NCBI GenBank assembly: GCA_964420115.1
Contig: CAYQQO010000005.1
Location: forward strand, 1-32,018
Direction: 5' to 3'
DNA length: 32,018 nt
Source of the DNA: CAYQQO01 sp964420115
GTDB taxonomy: Bacteria; Patescibacteriota; Minisyncoccia; Portnoybacterales; UBA2143
Made by a program: the position numbers and the translations under genes. Shown one piece after another: positions 9,140-17,146 of the stretch (position 1 is its first letter; each line of letters opens with the position of its first letter). The notes under the pieces were generated by a model. The model had not been told where the DNA came from and made no database searches. It saw only the letters and a list, made by a program, of their open reading frames with translations.

Positions 9140-9264
9140 CCGATAGAGGGAGAATAACTCAAATATTGTATCTGATATCCGATACCTAATAACTCGGCTT
9201 ATCTAAGCCAAAAATGATACTGAAAAAAATGCCGATATCTATAAATTATAGGTATCCGATATCC
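9140..9264 (+). promoter_or_regulatory. Operator-like cluster: four direct CCGATA motifs
   Basis: CCGATA occurs at 9140-9145, 9179-9184, 9232-9237 and 9256-9261, all in the same orientation. Two copies extend to TATCCGATA (9176-9184 and 9253-9261). The copy at 9179 lies within an 18-bp near-palindrome centred on GATATC (9168-9185, 16 of 18 positions symmetric). The last copy ends five bases before the -35 box. The arrangement suggests binding sites for a regulator of the surface-protein operon; the regulator is unknown. Confidence 0.5.
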
Positions 9265-9266
9265 AC

Positions 9267-9296
9267 TTGACAGGCATTTGCCCTAAAACTTATAAT
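9267..9296 (+). promoter_or_regulatory. Consensus promoter of the surface-protein operon
   Basis: Perfect TTGACA (9267-9272), an 18-base spacer and perfect TATAAT (9291-9296) predict transcription from about 9303, about 205 nt before the first gene. Confidence 0.8.
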
Positions 9297-9320
9297 GGAA
9301 TTACAAAAGAATATATAAAG

Positions 9321-9381
9321 TTTTCTGCAGAAAATCATAAGAATTCTTCCAAAGGATTCGTTTTTGATTTTCTGCTTTTTT
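9321..9381 (+). terminator. Attenuator-like terminator in the operon leader
   Basis: GCAGAAAATC (9327-9336) pairs perfectly with GATTTTCTGC (9366-9375), which is followed by TTTTTT (9376-9381); a smaller GAAT/ATTC pair can form in the loop. Just upstream, TTTTCTGC (9321-9328) is a second possible partner for the same GCAGAAAA arm. A competing fold that disarms the terminator is therefore possible. The hairpin stands between the promoter and the first gene, so it should control read-through. Confidence 0.6.
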
Positions 9382-9387
9382 ATTTTC

Positions 9388-9504
9388 ATGTACTGCGAAA
9401 CATTAAGCCAATGTATTATCCAAGATTTCATTTGGAGCCTGCCAATTCTATGTTTGGTTGCTCCAATTTTGGCTTTGGCTATTTGGCGCAAGGATAAAAT
9501 TTAA
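9388..9504 (+). CDS. Candidate 38-residue single-pass membrane peptide
   Basis: The frame from ATG 9388 begins MYCETLSQC and ends in a clear membrane helix, FIWSLPILCLVAPILALAIW, followed by RKDKI. Its stop lies three bases before the ATG of the large surface protein, as in translationally coupled genes. It has no ribosome binding site and begins only seven bases after the attenuator T-run. It may be a leader peptide, a real small membrane protein or a chance frame. Confidence 0.22.
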   Translation: MYCETLSQCIIQDFIWSLPILCLVAPILALAIWRKDKI

Positions 9505-9507
9505 GCA

Positions 9508-12500
9508 ATGAAAGAAAAGAATTACCAACTTAATCCAGCTCAATATATTTCCCTCAAGGAGGCGGCGAACCACTGCTCATATTCACAGGAATATTTGAGC
9601 TTGCGCGCCAGACAGGGGAAGTTAAAGTCGGTTAAAGTCGGCCGGAATTGGATGACCACTAAAAAGTGGCTCGATGATTATATTAGCTCAACTCAATATA
9701 TTTCCCTCAAGGAGGCGGCTAAAATTTCTCCATATTCACAGGAATATTTGAGCTTGCGCGCCAGACAGGGGAAGTTAAAGTCTATTAAATTAAAAGGGAG
9801 ATGGACTACTACCCATAAGTGGGTTGAAGATTATATCAGCCAAGTCGGAGATGTAAAATTAGGAGAAGAAGAAAAACGCGAGATAACTCCGGGCGATTCA
9901 TTTGCTGTGTTATTAGAAGAGGGGGCAAAAAAGAAGTTTGCAACAGAGGGGGCGGGGAGAAAGCCCGCAGCAGAGGACGGTCTTTATAAGGAGAAGTTCG
10001 GTGAGGTAGAATTGAAAGGCATCGCAGATATTTTAGAAAATAGTATTGGGCGATTTATTGATAAAAGATTATTTCTTCTTGATAAGCTGATTAGCGGGAT
10101 AGATTATTTATACAAAAAGATATTGTCTTTTTCCCGATACATTGAAACAAATTTATCTCTTTTCAGCGACGGCCTTGAAAAAAGGATTACTTCATTGGCC
10201 GCCTTTATTTATAGTAGTGTCCGCCAACCGGCTTTTGCTGTCAGCGGCCTTTTATTGTTTTTTATTATTACAGGCGCTGTATTGTTTTTTAATAATAACG
10301 CTCAAAACTATCTATTTGCCCGAGTAGAGCGGATTGTTGACAGCGAAACAAAGTTGTCTGAATCTATTTTAAGGCAGGGAGATGAGTTGATTAATCCAGT
10401 GAGCGGTTTTTCTCATAAAAAGTTTATACCAACCGTTAGTAATTTAGCCGGTAAACTTCCGGGTAATATATTTGGCCTTTATTTGAGCGCGGGAGAAGCC
10501 GCAGACCATTTTGCTAAAAGTTCATTTAATGTCAGCCAGAAAGTTTTTACTAATTTTTCTTCAATTGATCAAAAAAATGAAGAAGTTAAGGATTTACTAA
10601 AAGTAAAAGCTGACAAATTAACACATATAATTCCGGGCGTTGGCGAGGAAGTTTTATTGTTAATTTCTAGCACTACAAGCAATCTACCGGACAAATCAAA
10701 CCAGCTAAAGGGGGAATTGCGTATTTTAGCTAAAAATTCTATTGGTCAACTCCGGAAAATTCCTCAATTAGCAAAGTTAATTCAAAATAATTTTATAACA
10801 GAGGGGAATAAATTGATTGATTGGGCCGGGGATAAAACAGAAACAACTTATTTGACCGCAAAAAAAATTCCTAATTTATTAAAAAAATCACCATTTTATA
10901 TATCGGTATTCTTATCCGATACAGCTGATGGTTTATCCGATATAGCTGAAAATGTACCCGATACGGGGCAGAAACTGCTTAAAAAAGCAATTTATGGTAT
11001 TGAGGGATTTGCGGCTGATGTGGGGGGCGGTTTAAGAGTATCGTCTGCTAATTTTTTAAATACTTTTGCTAAAAATGTAAAAGACAAGTTTAATGATACA
11101 TATACAAAGATAGCGGAGTTATTAATTTCTGGTTATTCGCTGGAAAGAAAAACTGTTTCTGCGCCTATTTCTGCGCCCAAAGAAAAAATAGTTTCTCAGA
11201 CAGAAAAACCGATTGTCCGGGAAATAACGAAACAGGTGCAAGAAATAGCTCCCAAAATAGTTACTGAAAGAAAAGAAACAACTGAAACCAAGGAAATAAC
11301 CAAGGAAATAACCAAAGAAAAAGTAATCGAAATCACTCGTGTTAAAGAAACCGTCAAAGATGCAGACTTGACTAAACTCAATAAAGATATCAGTGATCTC
11401 TCGCAAAGAATAATTAATCTTTCTAGTCAAATCAGCAGTCGTATTAATTATTCGACTCCTTCGTATGCTCCAGTACATATTCCTTCTTCAGGCATCCAGG
11501 TTAGCGGTCACGCCCTTTTATCAACCCTGAATGTTAGCGGAGGGGCGGCTATCGGGGGCTCATTGGCGGTTCTAAAAAACGCTTCTTTTGGCGATTCCTC
11601 TGATGACACAACTACTTTTAATGTAAATTCAACCGCTTCCTTTGCTAAAAGCGTTTCTGTTAGTAAAACACTAAGCGCTAATAAACTGAGTATTAGTACT
11701 GACGGTTTAATTTCCGGCACTGCTTCAACCAGCGCTCTTTTTGTCCAAGATAACGCTCATATTGGAGGCAATGTGACAATAGACGGTAATGTCACTACCA
11801 GTAAATCCTTTGCTTTTACTGACTATATGGGTTGTACATCTCTGGAAACAGACGCCAATGGACTTCTAGTCTGCGGTGTTGACAACACCGGTGGCAGCGG
11901 AGGATCCTTGGGCTGGTCATGGGACAACGACAAAGAGCTTCTTACTCGTTCAACAACATCTGAACCAACCTTAGTTGGTGGTTCTTCAACAACTTCTAAA
12001 ACAGCCATCTTTGAAGTAATTGGCGACACAGAATTAGATAATGTGACAAGCACTAATATCTATATTAGCGGCGATTTAACAGTTGCCACCAGCACCCTTT
12101 TAGGAAGCGCCACCACCACCGGCTCCCTCTACATTACAGACGATCTGACGGTTAATTCAGATTTATCTGTTTCTGGAAATATTTCCCTGGCTAATACCAC
12201 CTCTACAGGAGCTCTCTATGTTGCTAACGACCTAACAGCAGGAGGGGACCTAAGTGTGGCCAACACCACCTCTACCGGCTCAATATATATTACAGACGAC
12301 TTGGCTGTTAACTCTGNNNNNNNNNNNNNNNNNNNNNNNNNNNNNNNNNNNNNNNNNNNNNNNNNNNNNNNNNNNNNNNNNNNNNNNNNNNNNNNNNNNN
12401 NNNNNNNNNNNNNNNNCTCTACCGGCTCAATATATATTACAGACGACTTGGCTGTTAACTCTGACATAACAGTTTCAGGCAATACGTCTCTTGCTAATGC

Positions 12501-13557
12501 CACTACCACAGGAGGCTTGTATGTCGCTGGCACTGCTTCTACAACAGAGCTTTTTGTTCAGGACAATACTCATATTGGCGGTGATTTAACAATTGACGGC
12601 AGCGCGACAACAACCCTTCGCATGNNNNNNNNNNNNNNNNNNNNNNNNNNNNNNNNNNNNNNNNNNNNNNNNNNNNNNNNNNNNNNNNNNNNNNNNNNNN
12701 NNNNNNNNNNNNNNNNNNNNNNNNGTTTGTACACGCAAGGAGATGGTCATATTGGCGGTGATTTAACAATTGACGGCAGCGCGACAACAACCCTTCGCAT
12801 GGTTGTTGGTTCAACTAATCCTACTACTGATGATATTCTGTGGGTCGGCGGCAACGCCTTTTTAACTGGCTATGCTTCTTCAACGACCGGTTTGTACACG
12901 CAAGGAGATGGTCATATTGGCGGTGATTTAACAATTGACGGCAGTGCGACAACGACAAGCCGTTTAGTAATAGGCGCTGGTAATCCGACAAACGACGATC
13001 TTTTGTGGGTCGGCGGAAAAATGACAATTACTGATTTAATTACCGCAACCTCTACCCAAATACTTGCTACGACAACTGATACAGCCTTGACTGTTAGGCA
13101 GGGCTCAACCGGCAATATTGTTGATATAAGGGACGGGGCGGAAAGCGCTTTTCTTATTGCCGACGGCGGCGCGATTACTAGTGTTGCTTCCTCGACCAGC
13201 TCAATAATAGGCATGAGGGCTTCTACAACTGATACTCATTTACTTTTTAAGTTGACCGGCTCCGGGCCCCTGGTTAATGTGACTAACAATGCTGATACAT
13301 CTCTCTTTTATATGAATAATAGTGGCAATATCGGTATTGGGACAACAACGCCGCCATTAGCGCTGACTGTTGACGGAGGAGGAGTTTGTATAGATGACGG
13401 GGCTGGTATTTGCGGCGACAAGCAGGGTAATATTGGAACAGGTGATTTATTTGTTGGCAGAGACGCGACAACAACAAGAACTTTTACGGTTGGGACAAGC
13501 ACCAGAGGAGTCAGGATATATGTTAGCGGCGAGACGACAACAATGGAGTTTTATTAA
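9508..13557 (+). CDS. Giant membrane-anchored surface protein with two cytoplasmic HTH domains and extracellular repeats
   Basis: The frame is at least 1349 codons long and is interrupted by two 100-N gaps. Residues 13-61 and 64-112 are two excisionase/MerR-type HTH domains (YISLKEAA, SYSQEYLSLRARQGKL, then a W-TT-KW wing), a recent duplication. After a charged linker, a single membrane helix spans about 242-265; preceding Lys/Arg indicate that the N-terminus is inside. Residues 270-570 are helical, and about 574-648 form a Lys/Glu coiled coil (TKEITKEITKEK). From about 650 to the end are Ser/Thr/Gly-rich repeats of beta-solenoid character, with a 55-residue unit containing GDGHIGGDLTIDGSATTT and ILWVGG. 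Near 1270 is SGNIGIGTTTP, a motif of phage tail fibres and trimeric adhesins. It is inferred to be a surface fibre or adhesin. The cytoplasmic HTH pair is odd and could give it a regulatory role. Both gap flanks keep one frame. Confidence 0.85.
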   Translation: MKEKNYQLNPAQYISLKEAANHCSYSQEYLSLRARQGKLKSVKVGRNWMTTKKWLDDYISSTQYISLKEAAKISPYSQEYLSLRARQGKLKSIKLKGRWTTTHKWVEDYISQVGDVKLGEEEKREITPGDSFAVLLEEGAKKKFATEGAGRKPAAEDGLYKEKFGEVELKGIADILENSIGRFIDKRLFLLDKLISGIDYLYKKILSFSRYIETNLSLFSDGLEKRITSLAAFIYSSVRQPAFAVSGLLLFFIITGAVLFFNNNAQNYLFARVERIVDSETKLSESILRQGDELINPVSGFSHKKFIPTVSNLAGKLPGNIFGLYLSAGEAADHFAKSSFNVSQKVFTNFSSIDQKNEEVKDLLKVKADKLTHIIPGVGEEVLLLISSTTSNLPDKSNQLKGELRILAKNSIGQLRKIPQLAKLIQNNFITEGNKLIDWAGDKTETTYLTAKKIPNLLKKSPFYISVFLSDTADGLSDIAENVPDTGQKLLKKAIYGIEGFAADVGGGLRVSSANFLNTFAKNVKDKFNDTYTKIAELLISGYSLERKTVSAPISAPKEKIVSQTEKPIVREITKQVQEIAPKIVTERKETTETKEITKEITKEKVIEITRVKETVKDADLTKLNKDISDLSQRIINLSSQISSRINYSTPSYAPVHIPSSGIQVSGHALLSTLNVSGGAAIGGSLAVLKNASFGDSSDDTTTFNVNSTASFAKSVSVSKTLSANKLSISTDGLISGTASTSALFVQDNAHIGGNVTIDGNVTTSKSFAFTDYMGCTSLETDANGLLVCGVDNTGGSGGSLGWSWDNDKELLTRSTTSEPTLVGGSSTTSKTAIFEVIGDTELDNVTSTNIYISGDLTVATSTLLGSATTTGSLYITDDLTVNSDLSVSGNISLANTTSTGALYVANDLTAGGDLSVANTTSTGSIYITDDLAVNSXXXXXXXXXXXXXXXXXXXXXXXXXXXXXXXXXXSTGSIYITDDLAVNSDITVSGNTSLANATTTGGLYVAGTASTTELFVQDNTHIGGDLTIDGSATTTLRMXXXXXXXXXXXXXXXXXXXXXXXXXXXXXXXXXXLYTQGDGHIGGDLTIDGSATTTLRMVVGSTNPTTDDILWVGGNAFLTGYASSTTGLYTQGDGHIGGDLTIDGSATTTSRLVIGAGNPTNDDLLWVGGKMTITDLITATSTQILATTTDTALTVRQGSTGNIVDIRDGAESAFLIADGGAITSVASSTSSIIGMRASTTDTHLLFKLTGSGPLVNVTNNADTSLFYMNNSGNIGIGTTTPPLALTVDGGGVCIDDGAGICGDKQGNIGTGDLFVGRDATTTRTFTVGTSTRGVRIYVSGETTTMEFY
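12273..12959 (+). repeat. Near-identical tandem repeats in the surface protein with two assembly gaps
   Basis: The bases on both sides of the gap at 12317-12416 are the same repeat (CTCTACCGGCTCAATATATA through GTTAACTCTG). Both sides of the gap at 12625-12724 also repeat (CATATTGGCGGTGATTTAAC through CTTCGCATG). Downstream copies at 12725 and 12890 are exactly 165 bases (55 codons) apart and nearly identical. Each gap is exactly 100 N, the usual placeholder, so repeat number and protein length are minimum estimates. Confidence 0.88.
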
Positions 13558-13589
13558 TAATAAAAAAAAATATTTGAGGTTTAAAAATT

Positions 13590-15479
13590 ATGGCTTGGTT
13601 GCAAAAAAGTAAAAGTAAAAAAAAGAAAATACTTATTTATATTATTCTTCTTGTTTTTGTTATTGTCGGCAATTATCCAATCACCAGAGGCGCTATAGGC
13701 CAAATAATTGATGAAATAACTAGGCCGCCTTCAGTAGAGGAGCCGGATGTTATTGATGGGAAAATAGTTTTAAATTATGGGGCTGACATTGAAGAAACTG
13801 GTCCCAGGGAAGGAATTTACCGTACTTATAGTTACCCTAAATATTACAAGGATGATAATGAGGGGTGGCAGAAGATTGATACTAATATTAGAAGCACTTT
13901 CCGGCCCGGCTATAACTGGGAAATGACAAGCGGACTTTATAAGGTGTGGATTAAAACAGACGGCACTTTTACTATTAAACACTGGGATGATGAACGGTCT
14001 TATCGCTTGTCTGAAATAGTTGCTATAAATGAAGATACCAGCCAAGAGTTAACTGTTAGCAGTGTTAATTTTTCTTCTTTAAAAGCGACAGTTGAGAAAA
14101 ATTCTATACAGTGGCGGACGCCGGTCGGAATGACGTATAAAATAGAGCTTGGGCACGATCAGGTGCGCGATATAGTGGTACTGCCGGAAAATTTGAAAAA
14201 TGTCATTAAGAGCTTTGTCAGTGTTGATTGGTCTAATGCTTTTATTGGTTTTAAATATGAAATGTCTGTTGAGCAGGAGGGAGCAACTATAAATTTGCCA
14301 AAAGACAAAAGAGGGGGGATTTTCTTTCGTGATATAACAACAGGTAATATTACTCAAAAAATATTACCCGGGACCGTTAAATACGGCGATTACGATCCGG
14401 TTTATAAGAGCCATTATGATTCGGGCAGAGTGGGGGATGAAGATAAATTTATCCGCAGGAAAACAATAAAGGACGGGTATTTTTATGACTATGTTCCAGC
14501 GGAAGCTTTTGATGAAGACACAACTGAACTTAAATTCAACGATACAAAGACTTTTGGCGACAGGTCTGGTGCGGATTATGCTGGCACACAGGACAACTAT
14601 TTAAACAAATATACTCCTAATCAGAATAATGGGAGAAGAGATGACCTTCTTGCCGGCAGTTTTAATTTTATTGTTACATCAATATACCGCTCTGTTTTAG
14701 CTTTTGATTTAGACGCTTTTGAAGACGCTCATCCTAATGCCGAAGTTACTGCCGCCCAGATAGACGTAACGGTTACAGAAAAAGTAGGAGATAACCAAGA
14801 TGTCTATGTTTTTGGTCTTTTGCAGGACTATGGCACTCCTTCTGGTGATTGGGATGTAGATGAGGGGACAAGCGACGAAAGCGTTACATCTGGCGAAGTT
14901 TGTTGGAATTACAGAAGATATAGCACAGCTGCTTGGAATACCGCTGGCGCTGATAGTGCTAATGCTGGCGTTGACGGGGATGACTCTGGCGATTATGACG
15001 GTTCTTATGACCGCAGTTCTGTTGTATATAGCCTTGCTCATGTTACTGGCACAGGAGCGTATACTTTTGAACTTACTCTTTATAGTTCCTTTGGCGTTGA
15101 CGTTATTCAGACACAATTAGATAACCCGGGGATAAGGTATGGTTTTCTTCTAATAGGTGAAAAGGGATCAGGTCATCATTATGTCAGATTTGCTTCTTCT
15201 GAACATGGCACTGCCAGTTATAGGCCCCAGTTGGAGATTACTTATACAGAAGATACATGCGGCTGTCCGACAGGGCAGAATTGGGAAGTCTATAGTTCTG
15301 ATAATTGTTTTTTGTCTTCTGATTGCGACTTGGACAAAAACACCTTATATTTAATCTGGACGGGTTCTGGTTCTTTTAATATAATTAATGGAGCGACATT
15401 ATCTCTTAGGAAAATAGAATCAACTTCAACGCCAATTAATGTTGAGTCTTCATCAGGAGTAAAAATTAATTTTAAATGA
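13590..15479 (+). CDS. Membrane-anchored surface protein with a DNRLRE/CBM96-like domain
   Basis: The product has 629 residues. A Lys-rich N-terminus (KSKSKKKK) and one membrane helix (about 14-30) anchor it outward. Residues 45-330 are beta-rich and unrecognised. Residues about 365-578 match the DNRLRE domain plan: SVLAFDLDAF, then AAQIDVTVTEK, WDVDEG and VCWNYR, and finally GFLLIGEKG, VRFASSEH and RPQLEITYT. Such domains are found in extracellular adhesins and polysaccharide-binding proteins. A Cys-rich segment follows (about 581-600, CGCPTGQNW and later Cys), and the protein ends in a short basic strand, GVKINFK. It begins 32 bases after the giant protein gene, with GAGG about ten bases upstream of ATG 13590, and its stop overlaps the next gene by ATGA. 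It is probably part of the same surface structure. Confidence 0.8.
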   Translation: MAWLQKSKSKKKKILIYIILLVFVIVGNYPITRGAIGQIIDEITRPPSVEEPDVIDGKIVLNYGADIEETGPREGIYRTYSYPKYYKDDNEGWQKIDTNIRSTFRPGYNWEMTSGLYKVWIKTDGTFTIKHWDDERSYRLSEIVAINEDTSQELTVSSVNFSSLKATVEKNSIQWRTPVGMTYKIELGHDQVRDIVVLPENLKNVIKSFVSVDWSNAFIGFKYEMSVEQEGATINLPKDKRGGIFFRDITTGNITQKILPGTVKYGDYDPVYKSHYDSGRVGDEDKFIRRKTIKDGYFYDYVPAEAFDEDTTELKFNDTKTFGDRSGADYAGTQDNYLNKYTPNQNNGRRDDLLAGSFNFIVTSIYRSVLAFDLDAFEDAHPNAEVTAAQIDVTVTEKVGDNQDVYVFGLLQDYGTPSGDWDVDEGTSDESVTSGEVCWNYRRYSTAAWNTAGADSANAGVDGDDSGDYDGSYDRSSVVYSLAHVTGTGAYTFELTLYSSFGVDVIQTQLDNPGIRYGFLLIGEKGSGHHYVRFASSEHGTASYRPQLEITYTEDTCGCPTGQNWEVYSSDNCFLSSDCDLDKNTLYLIWTGSGSFNIINGATLSLRKIESTSTPINVESSSGVKINFK

Positions 15480-16930
15480 AAAAGAGAAAAAGAATTATTA
15501 TCACCATTTCTATCTTTGCCTTTTTGGTGTATTTAGTCACGCAAACAACCATTGGCAAGGATGTAATTTTCCCGATTATTTTTGATGATCAAGGGGGAGA
15601 AATAATCGGCGCAGGGGACGTTTCGTCTCTAAGTCTGTCTAATAAATATAACCAAGCAGTAGAAATAAAGGGAAAATATCAATTAGCTGCAAATTCTCTA
15701 ACGATGGAAGCCAAAGGTGACCCAAAAGACAGGATAGAAGTTATTGTCGGGAGGCAAAATTCACAGAAGTTTACGCCCAATGTTCAATTTTCAAGATGGG
15801 ATGAAGTTTATTTTAATCTTATTCCTAATTTAAGGGACATACCCGCCGAAGATAAAATTTTGTCTTTTGATAACGACGAAATAAAATTTAATACATCTAA
15901 AATTAGCTTTAGGATGTATGATTATACAGAGGGCGAAGGCGGCTATAAGTATATTTGGTATTTGGATGAAAAACCAGCTACTAATAAAGTTGAATTTGCA
16001 ATAGAAAGCTCAGGTTTGAATTTTTATTATCAACCGTCCTTCAACCAACAGTATCAAGATGGATATTCAGAGGAATTTCAAAAAGAAATAATAGTGTCTG
16101 AAACACAAATTAGGGATTTAGACGGGAATGTTTTGGCGGAAAGGCCTGAAAATGTTGTCGGTTCATACGCTGTTTATCACTCCACTAAAGGCAGAATAAA
16201 TGATAAAGACGGCAAGGATTATAAAGTTGGCAAGGTATTCCATATTTACAGACCTCATATAATAGATGCAGAAGGCAGAGAAACTTGGGGTATATTAAAA
16301 ATTGGAAACGGGATTTATTCGGTTGAGATACCGCAGGAGTTTCTTGATACAGCGGTTTATCCAATTAAGAGCAATGATACTTTTGGCTATACCTCTGTAG
16401 GCGGGTCATATGCTGGTGCAAACAGGCAGTATTATAATCATTTAGGAACATGGGGTGATGATACCGCCGCTATTTCCGGCACGGTGACTACAATTTATGC
16501 TTATTCCAAATCTACTTTTGATGGAGACGAGACATTTGAAATCGGCGTTTATGATGAATCAGGCGGAGAGGCTAATAATCTTATAGGGTCTGACACGACT
16601 GCTGGTATTAGTGGCGGCGGGTGGGCTTCTAAGGATGTTTCTGCACAAAACTGGAGTATTGCACAAGGGGATGATTATTATGCTGCTTGTTGTTATGTTG
16701 GTTGTCCTAGTAGTCCTGTCCCGTATGATGATAATTTAACAGGGGCGACGCTGTATTATGCATCAGGAGGCAGTCTTGATGATCCGTGGGATACAACTGG
16801 TGACACCCCATTATCTGACAAGCTTGCTTCATTCTATGTGGAGTATGAGGCGGCTGATTCTTCCTCTGTATCAAATAAAATAAAAGGCGGTTCGCTTAAA
16901 CTTAAAGGGAAAACTTTAAAAATAAAATAA
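15476..16930 (+). CDS. Membrane-anchored, beta-rich surface protein
   Basis: The product has 484 residues. A basic N-terminus (MKKRKRIIITISIF) and one hydrophobic helix to about residue 25 form a signal anchor. The rest is predicted to be extracytoplasmic and beta-rich. The stretch YPIKSNDTFGYTSVGGSYAG (about 297-316) opens a C-terminal jelly-roll-like domain, which contains a Cys cluster (AACCYVGC) and ends YVEY. The tail KGGSLKLKGKTLKIK is strongly basic, like the shorter basic tail of the preceding gene. ATG 15476 overlaps the stop of the upstream gene (ATGA), indicating translational coupling and a common function. I do not recognise an enzyme family; a structural or binding role at the cell surface is inferred. 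Confidence 0.78.
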   Translation: MKKRKRIIITISIFAFLVYLVTQTTIGKDVIFPIIFDDQGGEIIGAGDVSSLSLSNKYNQAVEIKGKYQLAANSLTMEAKGDPKDRIEVIVGRQNSQKFTPNVQFSRWDEVYFNLIPNLRDIPAEDKILSFDNDEIKFNTSKISFRMYDYTEGEGGYKYIWYLDEKPATNKVEFAIESSGLNFYYQPSFNQQYQDGYSEEFQKEIIVSETQIRDLDGNVLAERPENVVGSYAVYHSTKGRINDKDGKDYKVGKVFHIYRPHIIDAEGRETWGILKIGNGIYSVEIPQEFLDTAVYPIKSNDTFGYTSVGGSYAGANRQYYNHLGTWGDDTAAISGTVTTIYAYSKSTFDGDETFEIGVYDESGGEANNLIGSDTTAGISGGGWASKDVSAQNWSIAQGDDYYAACCYVGCPSSPVPYDDNLTGATLYYASGGSLDDPWDTTGDTPLSDKLASFYVEYEAADSSSVSNKIKGGSLKLKGKTLKIK

Positions 16931-17146
16931 AGGTGTTATTTTGACTTTTCTGTATTATAGTATCAAGGGGAATGAATGAAGGAAGAAATAGAATCAATTG
17001 GATACTAAATATGATTTTTTGATACAGCTACTCATGATAATATTTTTTTAAAAAATCAAAGGTAAAAAATATAAACTAATTAATAGGCAGCTTTAATAAT
17101 AGCTAAAAAGGAAATATTTTTTGAGCTTTTGTTAAAGCGGGAAATT
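16931..17146 (+). other. Intergenic region without a recognisable gene
   Basis: AT-rich. A TTGACT at about 16941 and TTATAGTAT shortly after suggest a promoter, but the spacing is too short to call. I see no clear terminator for the surface operon, so read-through into the next gene is possible. Confidence 0.4.

Noticed and set aside
9267..9497. 76-codon frame over the surface-operon leader
   Set aside because: It begins in the -35 box and crosses the promoter and attenuator, so it cannot be transcribed whole from that promoter.
11122..13502. Antisense frames within the giant surface protein gene
   Set aside because: They are shadows caused by its repetitive, low-complexity codons; the plus-strand frame carries recognisable domains throughout.
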